Origin: JASHVB01 sp963780805
Lineage (GTDB): Bacteria; Pseudomonadota; Alphaproteobacteria; Acetobacterales; Acetobacteraceae
Assembly: GCA_963780805.1 (NCBI GenBank)
Contig: CAWADP010000010.1
Location: 1 to 64,000 of the forward strand
Length of the DNA: 64,000 nucleotides
Reading direction: 5' to 3'
The position numbers were made by a program, and so were the translations under genes. The first letter of the stretch is position 1. Each line of letters opens with the position of its first letter. A model generated the notes under the pieces. It was not told the origin of the DNA. It searched no databases and saw only the letters and a list, made by a program, of their open reading frames with translations. This document shows positions 45,448-55,547 of the stretch, in pieces.

Positions 45448-46749
45448 TCAGCCGGCCGCGTTGAAGCGGTCGTCGTAGAGGATCGCGAACTGGTTCATCG
45501 CCTCCTTCCAGTGGTGCGCGGCCTTGCTCCAATCGGCGGTGATGTTGCGCAACGCCAGCCATATGAGTTTGTTTGCCGCGTCGTCGGTGGGAAAGTGGCC
45601 GCGCGTCTTGATGATCTTGCGCAGCTGGGCATTCACGCTCTCGATCGCATTGGTGGTGTAGATCACCCGCCTGATCTCGGGCGGGAACGCGAAGAACGGG
45701 ATCACCTGGGCCCAGGCCCGCCGCCACGCGGCAACCACGGTGGGGAACTTGCGGCCCCATTCGCCGTCCGCAAACCCCTCCAAAGCCGCCGCTGCCGCCT
45801 CGGCATTCGCCGACGCGTAGATCGGACGCAAGGCTTTCGCCAGCATCTTGCGGTCCTTCCAGCTGGCGTAATCGAGGCTGTTGCGGATCAAATGCACAAT
45901 GCAGGTTTGCAATGTCGTTCGCGGGAACACCGCTTCCAGCGCCGCCGGCATCCCCGTCAGCCCGTCGGTCACCGCGATCGGTTCGCGAAGCGAGCCGATG
46001 TGCCGGAAGGCGTCTGCCGCACCCAGGATGTCATTCACGCCGCGGGTCTTCAGGTCGTTGAACACCTTCATCCAGAACTTCGCGCCCTCGGTGGTCTCGA
46101 TCCACAGACCCAGAATCTCGCGCGTGCCGTCCCGCCGCACTCCAAGCGCCAAGTACACCGCCTTGTTGCACACCACGTTGTCTTCCCGCGTCTTCACCCG
46201 CAGTGCGTCAAAGAACACCACCGGATAGACCGGCTCCAGCGGCCGCGCCTGCCACGCCGTCACCTCCGCCAGAACGCCGTCGGTCACCGTGCTGATCAGG
46301 TCATGCCCGACTTCGGCGCCGTAGGCCTCGGCCAGGTAGCCCTGGATCTCGCGCACCGTCATGCCGCGCGCATACAGCGCGACAATGCTGTCGTCGAAGC
46401 CGGTGAAACGCCGCGCGTGCTTGGGTAGCAGCACCGGCGCGAAGCTGCCGTCGCGGTCGCGCGGCGTCTCGATCCGCAGCTTGCCGTCGCCGGTCGGCAC
46501 CGTCTTCGACGTCCCGCCATTGCGGTGGTTGGGGGCAGCTGCCGGCTTCTCCGCGCCAGGCGGGTAACCCAGGTGGTGACTGAGCTCGGCGTTCAGCGAC
46601 GCCTCGATCAGCGCCTGCTTGAACGCAAGTCCCGCCGCGTTGATCGCTGCCTCCGTCATCGGACCGCTCAGGAACTGGTCCACCACCTCCTTCGGGATCG
46701 ACGGCAGCTTGCTGACGACGCGGTCAAGCTTTTTGGCTCTGCTCGGCAT
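45448..46749 (-). CDS. IS256 family transposase with a 15-residue insertion
   Basis: 433 residues, mutator-type DDE transposase. N-terminal SGPMTEAAINAAGLAFKQALIEASLNAELSHHLGY is typical, VVFFDALRVKT carries the first catalytic Asp, TDGLTGMPAALEAVFP the second, and TTNAIESVNAQLRK the Glu. Between VNDIL and IAVTDGL, relatives read on directly. Here 45 extra bases (45979-46023) encode GAADAFRHIGSLREP in frame, right before the second Asp. The frame is otherwise intact. Activity is uncertain because of the insertion. Confidence 0.92.
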   Translation of the reverse strand: MPSRAKKLDRVVSKLPSIPKEVVDQFLSGPMTEAAINAAGLAFKQALIEASLNAELSHHLGYPPGAEKPAAAPNHRNGGTSKTVPTGDGKLRIETPRDRDGSFAPVLLPKHARRFTGFDDSIVALYARGMTVREIQGYLAEAYGAEVGHDLISTVTDGVLAEVTAWQARPLEPVYPVVFFDALRVKTREDNVVCNKAVYLALGVRRDGTREILGLWIETTEGAKFWMKVFNDLKTRGVNDILGAADAFRHIGSLREPIAVTDGLTGMPAALEAVFPRTTLQTCIVHLIRNSLDYASWKDRKMLAKALRPIYASANAEAAAAALEGFADGEWGRKFPTVVAAWRRAWAQVIPFFAFPPEIRRVIYTTNAIESVNAQLRKIIKTRGHFPTDDAANKLIWLALRNITADWSKAAHHWKEAMNQFAILYDDRFNAAG

Positions 46750-47229
46750 AATACGCCTCCTTGGCGTTGGTTATGCCCCGCACACAGAATTACGGACAGG
46801 CTCGGCGGGTTGCTTTCAGGTAACTGACGCACTGTGCGCGGTGTGATTCGTCGAGAGCCTTGGCCACGTCAGCTCCACGATGACGCACTGCTCCACCATC
46901 AGGTCGACAGAGTACTCGCCAACCACTGCTCCGCGTTACATCACTTTGACACCGGCTTGCTGTGCAACCGCGTCGCGCAATTCGAAAACCAGAGCGTTCT
47001 CGTGCACCTTTTTCAAGGAACCCTGGGCCAAATGTGTTAAGCACCTTGCAGCCACAACCGACGATGCCCCGGGGACACCGCATTCAACCTGACGCTATCT
47101 GCGTCGATGCGTGCATCTGCTGTCATCTGCGTAAAAACTTTCTTGCCGGATGCCGCCCGCAATCTATTACCAAACGGTTGACGCACCGCCCCCATGCACA
47201 AGGCGCCCTGGCTCGCCCATGGATCCTTA
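46750..47229. other. Gap between IS256 and ISAzo13
   Basis: No gene supported. It contains the IS256 left leader up to about 46795 and a cluster of GCATCTGCTGTCATCTGCGT units at about 47095-47135, related to the repeats at 19522-19772 and 44640-44695. Confidence 0.5.
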
Positions 47230-48324
47230 GGCGATGCCCAACAATGAGCGAATCGGGTGGGCGAGCAGAGGGGCGAGTGCGAACGGGGTGGATTCCGGCG
47301 CGGACACGCAGCGGTTAGAATCGGCACATGGTCGACCCAGCAGCGATTCGCGAGCGGTTTGCCGCGGTTGGTCGCGGCCTGAATGAGCGGGCACGTCGGC
47401 TGTTCGCGGCGGCGGAAGCGCGAACGGCGGGCTATGGCGGCATCGCCGCGTCTTCGCGGGCGACAGGGGTCGCACGAAGTACCATCGGACGCGGGCTGAA
47501 GGACCTGGACGATCCCGCCTCGCTGTCGGGCGAAGTACGCCGGCCCGGTAGCGGCCGGCCGGCACTGACGAAGACGGATGCGACACTGCTGGAAGACCTG
47601 CGTCAGTTGCTGGAACCGGCGACCAAGGGCGACCCGATGCGGCTGCTGCGATGGGTTTCGAAGAGCCATGCGAAGCTGGCCGCGGCGCTGTGCGCAATGG
47701 GGCACCGGGTCAGCAAGAGCACCGTCCCGAAACTGCTGGCAGCGCTGCAATACCGCCGGCAGGTGAATCGCAAGACCTTGGAGAGTAGTCGCAACCCCGA
47801 CCGGGACGCGCAGTTCGAGCATATCAACACCGCGGCGATCGCCATGCAGGCCGCCGGCAAGCCGGTCATCTCGATTGACACGAAGAAGAAAGAGCCAATC
47901 GGCCCCTACAAGAACGCCGGCAGCGACTACCGGCCGAAAGGCTGCCCCGAGCAGGTCAAGGTACATCGACTTCGTCGACGCCGAACTCGGTAAGGTCGTG
48001 CCGTACGGTGTGTATGATATCGCGGCCAATGCCGGCTGCGTAAGCGTGGGCATCGACAACGATACGGCGCAATTCTCGGTCAACTCGATCCGCCGCTGGC
48101 TGCACCTGATGGGCCGGGAGAGGTATCCGGACACCGACAAACTCATGATCACTGCGGATGGCGGCGGTTCCAACGGATCGCGCGTGCGGCTGTTCAAGGT
48201 CGAACTGCAAAAGCTGGCCGACGAAACCCGACTGGCCCTGCAAGTTTGCCATTACCCGCCGGGGACATCGAAATTACACCATTTCCCCCAGGCCGCCTTA
48301 ACGCGGTAATTGTTGGGCGTCGCC
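47230..48324 (+). mobile_element. ISAzo13 family insertion sequence (copy 1), internally deleted
   Basis: Terminal inverted repeats GGCGATGCCCAACAATGA (47230-47247) and TAATTGTTGGGCGTCGCC (48307-48324). TTA lies directly outside both ends, a 3-bp target duplication. The right TTA is also the TAA stop codon of the TetR gene read on the other strand. Confidence 0.85.
47328..48309 (+). pseudogene. ISAzo13 family transposase, frameshift and deletion
   Basis: N-terminal AARTAGYGGIAASSRATGVARSTIGRGLKDL and RRPGSGRPALTKTDATLLEDL, then KPVISIDTKKKEPIG (first Asp). An extra C near 47965 breaks the frame in the FVDAELG block. The second frame gives GIDNDTAQFSVNSIRRW and LMITADGGGSNGSRVR (second Asp). 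After PPGTSK the sequence jumps to the end of the element: compared with copy 2 at 63341-63879, about 240 bases, including the KIEHRLF block with the catalytic Glu, are deleted at about 48272. Not functional. Confidence 0.87.
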
Positions 48325-48927
48325 TTATCCCACCGCGAATGTTTTCTCCACGCCCGCCATCTGCAGTGCGAGGTCCGCCATGCACGTGCACATCTCGTCC
48401 AGTTTCAGCCGGCCACTGGGACGATGCCACGTGTAGGCCCAGCTGATCATGCCGCCGATCGCCAGCGCCGCGAGATTCACATCGGCAATGTGAAATTCGC
48501 CTGCCTCGTTGCCCTCGGCCAGCAACTGCGAGAGCACGCGGTCGAACTGGCGGCGCAGCGCGTTGATCTCGGCCAGCGCTTCGGTCGTCAGGTTCTTTTC
48601 CTCGCGGAAGAAGATCGCGATGTTGGCCTGGCGCGACAGGATCACGTGCGTAAAGTCGACGATGGCGCGGTGCAACCGCTCAGTTGGGCGGCCGGACAGC
48701 TTCGCCGCATTCTCCACGGCCGCCAGCGACATCTCGATGGTCGGCGTGCAGAGCGCCGCCAGCAGTTCCACCTTGCTGCGGAAATGTGTGTAGATGAACG
48801 GCTTGGTGACACCGAGCTCGGCGGCGATGTCGTCGAGCGTGGTGCCGGTGAAGCCGCGGGCATAGAACAGTTTGACCGCCTCTTCGATGATCCGTTCGCG
48901 CTTGTAGGCGAGGATTTCTTCGCGCAT
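48325..48927 (-). CDS. TetR/AcrR family transcriptional regulator
   Basis: 200 residues from ATG 48927. N-terminal helix-turn-helix: IIEEAVKLFYARGFTGTTLDDIAAELGVTKPFIYTHFRSKVELLAAL, the classic TetR DNA-binding domain. The C-terminal ligand domain resembles FadR/PaaR-type regulators of acyl-CoA metabolism only in general layout. It is divergent from the short-chain dehydrogenase gene at 49125 with 197 bases between, so it may control the dehydrogenase-PrpD operon. Its stop codon forms the target duplication of ISAzo13. Confidence 0.9.
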   Translation of the reverse strand: MREEILAYKRERIIEEAVKLFYARGFTGTTLDDIAAELGVTKPFIYTHFRSKVELLAALCTPTIEMSLAAVENAAKLSGRPTERLHRAIVDFTHVILSRQANIAIFFREEKNLTTEALAEINALRRQFDRVLSQLLAEGNEAGEFHIADVNLAALAIGGMISWAYTWHRPSGRLKLDEMCTCMADLALQMAGVEKTFAVG

Positions 48928-49124
48928 GCACAAAAGCCGATTCGCTGCAAGGTCCTCACGATAGCGCCAAAACGACGGGGAAGAAAGCATACTCGCGGGT
49001 AGCCTCCCGGTAGTCGGACGCAGCCGACTTTGTCCGCCGGATCGACGGCCCGAGCGGATGGGGCTTATGCTCGGCACCAATCGGTGCCACCGGACAGGCG
49101 CGACGCCGCAAGCAGGAGGGAACC

Positions 49125-49891
49125 ATGGCAGGAATTCTCGCGGGCAAGTCGGCGCTGATCACCGGCGGGGGCGGCGGCATCGGTCGCGCCACGGCGCTGG
49201 CGTTTGCGCGCGAGGGGGCGCGGGTCGCGGTTGCCGACGCCGCCAGGGAGACTGCGCAGGAGACCGTGGCCTTGGTGAACCAAGCCGGCGGCCAAGCGAT
49301 GTCGCTACCGCCGACGTCACAGATACCGCGCAGGTGCAGGCGATGATCCGTACGGTGGTCTCGGCCTATGGCCGGCTGGACTGCGCGTTCAACAACGCCG
49401 GCATCGCGGGGTTCCAGGTGGATGCCGGCGGCAAGAAGACGCACGAATGGGCGGACGAATCGTTCGACCGCATGATCGGTGTCAATCTGAAGGGGGTCTG
49501 GCTGTGCATGAAGCACGAAATCCCGCAGATGCTGGAGCAGGGTGGCGGCGTGATGGTGAACACCGGCTCTATCGCCGGGCTGATCGGGCTGCCGACGTCA
49601 TCGGCCTACGTCGCCGCCAAGCATGGCGTCCTGGGGCTGACCAAGACCGCGGCGCTGGAATACGCCGGCGACAACATCCGGGTGAACGCAGTCTGTCCCG
49701 GCTATATCGAGACCAGGATGACCGAGGACACGATGCGCCGTCGCGGCGAGCAATTGATGGCGATGGTGCCGTTCCGCCGCATGGGCAAGCCGGAGGAGAT
49801 CGCCGAGATGGTGGTGTGGCTGTGCAGCGACCGCGCGTCCTATGTCAGCGGCGCCTGCTACAATGTGGATGGCGGCTACATGGCAACCTGA
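49125..49891 (+). pseudogene. Short-chain dehydrogenase/reductase, one frameshift
   Basis: Start ATG 49125 behind GGAGGGAAC. First frame: KSALITGGGGGIGRATALAFAREGARVAVAD (NAD-binding Gly motif). A missing base near 49303 shifts to the frame that continues ATADVTDTAQVQAM, FNNAGIAG, GSIAGLIGLPTSSAYVAAKHG (Ser, Tyr and Lys of the active site) and CPGYIETRM. All catalytic residues survive, so a single-base sequencing error would restore a full 255-residue enzyme. Upstream of prpD by 9 bases, apparently one operon. Confidence 0.85.
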
Positions 49892-49900
49892 GGCACGCTC

Positions 49901-50991
49901 ATGGCCAACGAAACTGTACGCCTCGCCGAATACGCGGCCGGCCTGCGTTACGAGGACATCCCCCCGGAGGTGGTGCAGCGCGCCAAGGACTGCATCATCG
50001 ACACGGTCGCGGTCGTGGTGCAGGGCAGCACGCTGCCGTGGAGCCGCATCGTCGCCGGCTACGCGCAGCGGATCGGGGCAGGCCGGCGCAGCCGCATCCT
50101 CGGCATCCAGGGGCCGGCGGTGCAGGCGCCGGCTGCTGCATTGGCGAGGGCGGGACGCTGCTGCCGCCGGGACTCGCGGTGGCGCAGGAGCGTGGCAGCA
50201 GCGGGCGCGCGCTGATCGCGGCGGTGGTTGCCGGGTTCGAAGTGATGTACCGCATTGGCCACGCGACCAAGCACAGCAACGAACGGCGCGGCTTTCATGC
50301 GCCCTGCACCACCGGGCCGTTCGGTGCGGCGGTGGCGGCGGGACGCCTGCTTGGGCTGGATGCGGACGGCATGACAAACGCGCTCGGCATTGCGGGGTCG
50401 CTGGCTGGCGGGCTGATGGAATTCGCCCGTTCCGGTACCGGCGCGATGGTGAAGCGGCTGCATCTGGGGCGCGCGGCAGAAAGTGGCGTGTTGGCCGCCA
50501 GCCTCGCCGCCGATGGCTTCACCGGCCCGCGCAGCGTGCTGGAAGGCGAGGCCGGCTTCCTAAAGGCGTTCTGCACCGACTGGGATATTGCCGACCTGAC
50601 GCGCGGGTTGGGCACCGACTATGCGACGATGCATCTGTGCCTGAAGCGCTTCCCCGTGCACATGACGGCGCATACCGCGGTTCAGGCGGTGCTGGAATTG
50701 CAAGCAGAACATAAGTTCGACGGCTCGGCGGTGGAACGCGTGACGGTGGCGGGCAACGAGCGGATGGCAACGGTGAACAACATCCACGATCCAGCCGACA
50801 TCATGATGGCGCAATACTCCATCCCGTTCTGTGTCGCGCTCTCCCTGTTCCGAGATCCACGCGATCCGGCATCGTTCGATGACAGCGCATTGGCGGATGC
50901 GGCGATCCGGAACATGTGCGGACGGGTGTCGGTTGTGGCGGGCGAGGCCTCCATGGGGATCGGCGGCGCGGCGGTGGTCACGATCGTGTTT
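49901..50991 (+). pseudogene. MmgE/PrpD family protein, N-terminal part cut by an inversion
   Basis: Starts ATG 49901. First frame: LRYEDIPPEVVQRAKDCIIDTVAVVVQGS, typical of MmgE/PrpD dehydratases. About 25-30 residues are missing near 50145, with a frame change, where the family has its conserved His region. The second frame gives LLPPGLAVAQERG, HAPCTTGPFGAAVAAGRLLGLD and GTDYATMHLCLKRFPVHMTAHTAVQA. It stops being PrpD at 50991 after AAVVTIVF. The C-terminal 60 residues are at 59228-59420 on the opposite strand. Confidence 0.87.
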
Positions 50992-51317
50992 GGTGTGCGT
51001 GATCCGGTCGGGATCGCGATGGTCAGGAATGATCGCGGCCAATGGATCGATCAGGCCAAGCCGCTTGTCGGCACCGGCCAGCAGTAGAACACCGCCGTCG
51101 GAACTGATCCGACCGCCGTCGAGCGCTGCGGTGACCTTCTTCTGACAGATGCTTGGCAAGGAGAAGGGCAGAAGCGTATCGTCGTCATTGGCGGGCATGG
51201 CTGATTCTGTCCGGACGTTGAGACGGGTGTCAGCACCCAAATCTCTACGCGATTCAAGGCCGGTTGAACCATGCTCGTCAGCGAATCCCTGCCATGCGGT
51301 GAATAAGACGGGCTAGT
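50992..51317 (-). pseudogene. IS1380 element, 5' part (copy 2)
   Basis: Coding part is 51198 down to 50992: LPFSLPSICQKKVTAALDGGRISSDGGVLLL, then LGLIDPLAAIIPDHRDPDRITHT. The left terminal repeat, with CTAGCCC, ends at 51316/51317. The remainder lies at 59421 onward, separated by the inversion. Confidence 0.85.
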
Positions 51318-51443
51318 GTCCGGTTCGCTGAGCTTCGGCGGCGCTGAAGCCGGCCTCTGAGGCGGGTTTCCTGCACAATTTGGCGGGTGTCGATCTGAAC
51401 TCAGCGCGGGTCTGTCGGACGCTTTCCCCGGGAGGACTCGGGC

Positions 51444-52196
51444 ATGAACACCGGCAAGACACTGTTCGCGCTGTTCGCACAGTTGATGGACTTCCTGCCG
51501 TGGAGCACCTTCAGTCGGATGGTCGCGCGCTACGGCGGCGACCAGACGGTGCGCACTCTGCCTTGCGCAGCCCAATTTGGCGTCATGGCCTTTGCGCAAC
51601 TGACCTATCGAGAAAGCCTGCGCGACATCGAGGCTTTCCTGACGGCGCCAGCCGGCAAACTCTACCAGATGGGCTTCCGGGAGTTGGTTCACCGCTCCAC
51701 GCTGGCGGATGCCAACGAGGTGCGCGACCGGCGGATCTACGCCGAGTTCGCACAGCGGCTAATTGCGCATGCTCGGCGGCTGAATACCGGGGATAGAGTT
51801 GGCGTGGACCTTCGCAATACCATCTATGCACGGGACTCGACGACCATCGACCTCTGCCTCTCGGTATTTCGCTGGGCGCACTTTCGTTCGACCAAAGCCG
51901 CGGTAAAGATGCGCACGTTGCTGGATCTGCGCGGCAGCATCCTGAACTTTATTCAAATCTCCGGCGGCAAGCTGCACGATGTGCATGCGCTCGATATGCT
52001 GCTGCCGGAGGCCGGAGCCATCTACGTGATGGATCGCGGGTATGTCGACTGCTGCTGCCTCCATGTACTGCCTCAAGCCGGGGCCTTCTTTGTGACCCGC
52101 GCCAAGTCCAACCTCGACGCCCACCGGGTCTAATCCGCACCGGTCGACCGGGCCACAGGCTTGATCTGCGACCAGAGCATTGCGCTTGATGGCGGG
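51444..52196 (+). pseudogene. IS4 family transposase, C-terminally truncated
   Basis: From ATG 51444: TLFALFAQLMDFLPWSTFSRMVARYGGD and LTYRESLRDIEAFL (N-terminal region of an IS4 branch), YARDSTTIDLCLSVF (first Asp) and AIYVMDRGYVDCCCLHVLPQAGAFFVTRAKSN (second Asp). The frame stops at 52131-52133. Another frame continues SAPVDRATGLICDQSIALDG to about 52196, after which the catalytic Glu region is absent. Confidence 0.82.
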
Positions 52197-52324
52197 GAGC
52201 GCGCCGTAAGACGCGTCCCTACCGCGATTGACTTGCTTGCTTTGCTGCGGCTGCACGGAGACAGCGGGCCGCGAGCATCGCAGCGGAGCGGTTATTGTTG
52301 GGTGTCACCTCACGTCCCCATTGG

Positions 52325-53335
52325 TCAGCGATGGCCGGCGCGGCGACGCTTCTGCAGGTTGTCCAGGTACACCACACCGGCGATCAGCAAGCCTTCCGCC
52401 ACCATTTGCCAGAATGAGCTGATCCCCAGAAGGTTGGCGCCGTTGCCGATGGTGGTGAACAGTACAGCGCCGATTAAGCAACCCACCACGGTGCCGCGGC
52501 CGCCGAACAGACTGGCGCCGCCTACGACGGCGGCGGCGATGGCCTGAAGCTCGGCGCCGACGCCGGCATTCGGATTGCCCATCGTCAGGCGCGCCACCAG
52601 CAGCATACCGCTGACGGTGGCGAACACCGCGGCCAGCGCATAGGCTGTCAGCGTGACTGCCGTTACGTTGATGCCGAGCCGCCGCGCCGCCTCGGCGTTG
52701 CTGCCGATCGCATACATGTAGCGGCCGAGGCGCGTCGCCGACAGGATGTATTGCGATACCGCAGCGAAGCCCAGCATGATCACGAACATGGTCGGGATGC
52801 CGAGCACCGCGGTCTGCGACACCAAACTCAGTGACGTCGGCATGCCGGCGATGGTCATGCCGCCGGAAACCAGCAGCGTCAGGCCACGGAATCCTTGCAG
52901 CCCGGCCAGGGTGACGATGAAGGGTGGGATGCCCAGGCGGTCGATGGCCAGCCCGTTCACCAGCCCGATGACCAGCCCCAACGCCAGCGCGCCGATCGCC
53001 GCCACGGCAATTGGGAAATGCGCCGACAGCATCATTGCGAAGACCACGCCGGTCAGGCCTGCGACGGCACCGACGGACAGGTCGATGCCGGCCAGGATGA
53101 TGGCGAACAACTCGCCATAGGCGATGATCGCGTCGGTGGACACCTGGCGCATGATGTTGAAGACGTTGCCGGTGGTGAGAAAGTACGGTGACGCCAGTGC
53201 CAGCCCGATCCACAGCGCGACCGTGCATCCGGCGACCCAGGTTTCCATCGGCAGGCGATGGCGCAGGCCGAGCGCTGGCGCTTCAGGCGGGGGCGCGCGT
53301 GTGGCAACGGTGGTGCTGGTTGGGGCAGTGTCCAT
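52325..53335 (-). CDS. Sugar-type ABC importer permease (RbsC/FrcC-like)
   Basis: 336 residues, eight to ten membrane segments. Signature text: LFAIILAGIDLSVGAVAGLTGVVFA, GIPPFIVTLAGLQGFRGLTLLVSGG, YAIGSNAEAARRLGINV and AELQAIAAAVVGGASLFGGRGTVVGCLIGA, all typical of ribose/fructose/xylose importer permeases. Third gene of the operon ATPase - binding protein - permease. Confidence 0.93.
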   Translation of the reverse strand: MDTAPTSTTVATRAPPPEAPALGLRHRLPMETWVAGCTVALWIGLALASPYFLTTGNVFNIMRQVSTDAIIAYGELFAIILAGIDLSVGAVAGLTGVVFAMMLSAHFPIAVAAIGALALGLVIGLVNGLAIDRLGIPPFIVTLAGLQGFRGLTLLVSGGMTIAGMPTSLSLVSQTAVLGIPTMFVIMLGFAAVSQYILSATRLGRYMYAIGSNAEAARRLGINVTAVTLTAYALAAVFATVSGMLLVARLTMGNPNAGVGAELQAIAAAVVGGASLFGGRGTVVGCLIGAVLFTTIGNGANLLGISSFWQMVAEGLLIAGVVYLDNLQKRRRAGHR

Positions 53336-53419
53336 GCGGGGTCCTGGAGTTGGATGAATTAGACTCCGCCTCCCACAAAGGGAGGGGAGCTTTTCTATGG
53401 TTTTCGCTCTTCCCCCGTC

Positions 53420-54410
53420 CTATTCCCCCAGGAACGGCGACAGTTTGTACTTCTTCGGATCCAGCAATCCCGCCACCTGCGAGCTGTCGATATTCTTCTT
53501 GGTCACCACGCTGACACCCGAATCGACGTAACGCGGCAGCACCACGCCATTCGCGGCCGCAAGACCGTACCAAACCCCGGCGTAGCCCATCATGAACGGG
53601 TTCTGCACGATCAGCCCGTCGAGCGCGCCGCTGCGGACGAAGCCGATCTCCTGGTCCGAGGTATCGAACGCCACAGTGCAAAGCTTGGGCCCGAGGCTCT
53701 TCTCGTTGATCGCGACCCCGGCTCCGTCGCCTTCCACTTCGTTATCGGCGAACATGCCGACCAGGTCGGGATGCCGGGTCAGCATATCCTCGGCGTCCGA
53801 CAGGGCACGCGCCGGATCATTGTTGCCGGTGCGGTGCTCCACGATCTTCAGGTCCGGATACTTCTTTAGCTCCTCCACGAACCCCTTGTCACGATCATTC
53901 AACGACTGCGCACCCGCCAGCGCCGTCAGGTAGGCCACCGGCCCTTCCTGCTTACCAGGTACGAGCCTTCACGCAGGCGGCCAGCTCATCGGCCGCTTTC
54001 TTCCCGCCGGTCTCGTTGTTGGTCGCCAGGAAGGTGACGTATTTGCTGGTGTTGGCATCGGAGTCGATGACGATCACCGGAATCCCCGCCGCCGTCGCTT
54101 GCTCTATCGGCCCCGCCAGCGCCGCCGCATTCGTCGCCGCTATGACAATGGCGGTCGGCTTGGTGGATATGGCGTTCTCCATGATGGAAACTTCACCGGC
54201 GACGTCGGTCTCCGCCGTGGCACCGAGCTTGGAGATCTGTACCCCCAGCGACTTCGCCGCGGCGTCGGCGCCGTCGAAAACCGTCGCCCAGTATTGCGAC
54301 GTGGTCGCCTTGACAATGACCGGAATGCGCATAGTGGAAAAGTCCGCCGCACGGGCAGGCGCAGCCGACAGCATCGCCGCGGCTGCCAGCGGCAACATTC
54401 GGTGTTTCAT
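53420..54410 (-). pseudogene. Sugar-binding periplasmic protein (RbsB-like), one frameshift
   Basis: From ATG 54410: signal peptide ending APARAAD, then IPVIVKATTSQYWATVFDGADAAAKSLGVQ and IENAISTKPTAIVIAATN-like text of type I periplasmic binding proteins. The frame ends at KARTW (53952). One base is missing near 53955; the next frame continues GKQEGPVAYLTALAGAQSLNDRDKGFVEELKKYPDLKIVEHRTGNND and runs to 53420. Rejoined length about 330 residues. The rest of the operon is intact, so a sequencing error is possible. Confidence 0.85.
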
Positions 54411-54435
54411 GGTGGCTCCCTCCAGTTGGTTTGCC

Positions 54436-55197
54436 CTACGCCGGGTGTGGCTTCGCTTCGGTGAAGCCGGTCATGTACTTGATCAGCTCCTGCTGATTTG
54501 TCTCCGCCGCCGGCACGGTGTGCACGATGTGCCCGCGGAACATCACCGCGACACGGTCGGCGACTTCCAGAATCTCGATCAGGTTGTGACCGATATAGAT
54601 CACGCCGACGCCTTCCGCGGCCAGCCGGCGTGCCAGTGCGATGACATGCTCGCGTTCCATTACCGCCAGCGCGGCGGTGGGTTCGTCCATGATTACTACC
54701 TTGGCCTGCCAGTACAGCGCCCGCGCGATTGACACCGCCTGCCGTTGGCCGCCGGACAGCCGCGACACAGTGCGTGCGTGGCGTGGTATCCGGCTGTCCA
54801 GACGTTGCAGCAGTGCGTCGGTTTCGTTCTGGATGCGCCCCTTGTCGATCACCGGCAGCACGCCGAGCCACCGGCGCACCGGCTCCCGGCCGAGGAAGAT
54901 GTTGGCGCCCACCGACAGATCGTCGGCCAGCGCGAGGTCCTGATACACCGTCTCCACCCCCATGCGCCGTACTTCGCGCGGGTTTTCGCGCGGGATCGGC
55001 TGGCCATTGAGGCGGATCTCGCCGTCATCGGGGCGGTAGATGCCGGCGACCAGCTTGATCAGCGTGCTCTTGCCAGCGCCGTTGTCGCCCACCAGCGCGA
55101 GCACTTCGCCGGCGTGCAGCGTCAGGTCCACCCCGCGCAGCACGTTGATCGGACCGAAGCTCTTATGAATCGCCTCGACCTGCAGCAATGGTGCCAC
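54436..55197 (-). CDS. Sugar-type ABC importer ATPase, single domain (FrcA-like)
   Basis: 253 residues from a GTG at 55197. Walker A GDNGAGKST, signature LSGGQRQAVSIARALYW, Walker B VVIMDEPTAAL, H-loop GHNL. RbsA-type ATPases have two fused ATPase domains of about 500 residues; this one has a single domain, as in FrcA, and would act as a homodimer. First gene of the importer operon. Confidence 0.92.
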   Translation of the reverse strand: MAPLLQVEAIHKSFGPINVLRGVDLTLHAGEVLALVGDNGAGKSTLIKLVAGIYRPDDGEIRLNGQPIPRENPREVRRMGVETVYQDLALADDLSVGANIFLGREPVRRWLGVLPVIDKGRIQNETDALLQRLDSRIPRHARTVSRLSGGQRQAVSIARALYWQAKVVIMDEPTAALAVMEREHVIALARRLAAEGVGVIYIGHNLIEILEVADRVAVMFRGHIVHTVPAAETNQQELIKYMTGFTEAKPHPA

Positions 55198-55547
55198 CGA
55201 CCGGTTCCCTGCTCGCGAGCGTGTTCCTCGTGCGCGACGTTGCGGCGATTTCGCCTTGTGCCGAAATCACAGCCGCGTGGGCGCAGTTTATCGTGCCGGC
55301 TGAGGGTTCGATAGTGGGGCATGCAGTGGGACATGCAGGAATGGTAGGGTGGTCGGGTGAGCAGGAGCATGCTCGGTGCCTGCCCTGCGTGCTGCGCCCT
55401 GGCTGCATTCGGAGATTCACCCCAATCGACACCGATGTTGGCGCCAGTTTTGTCAGCACGGTAAATCATGCGGCACCGGCGGTCGGTCATCGCCGCGCGT
55501 TTCGTTCGGGCCCGGCTACCCGGGAGGCACAGCGGTGAGCTGGTCGC
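55198..55547. other. Intergenic region without a supported gene
   Basis: No convincing gene. It should hold the promoter of the sugar importer operon (minus strand). Confidence 0.5.
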
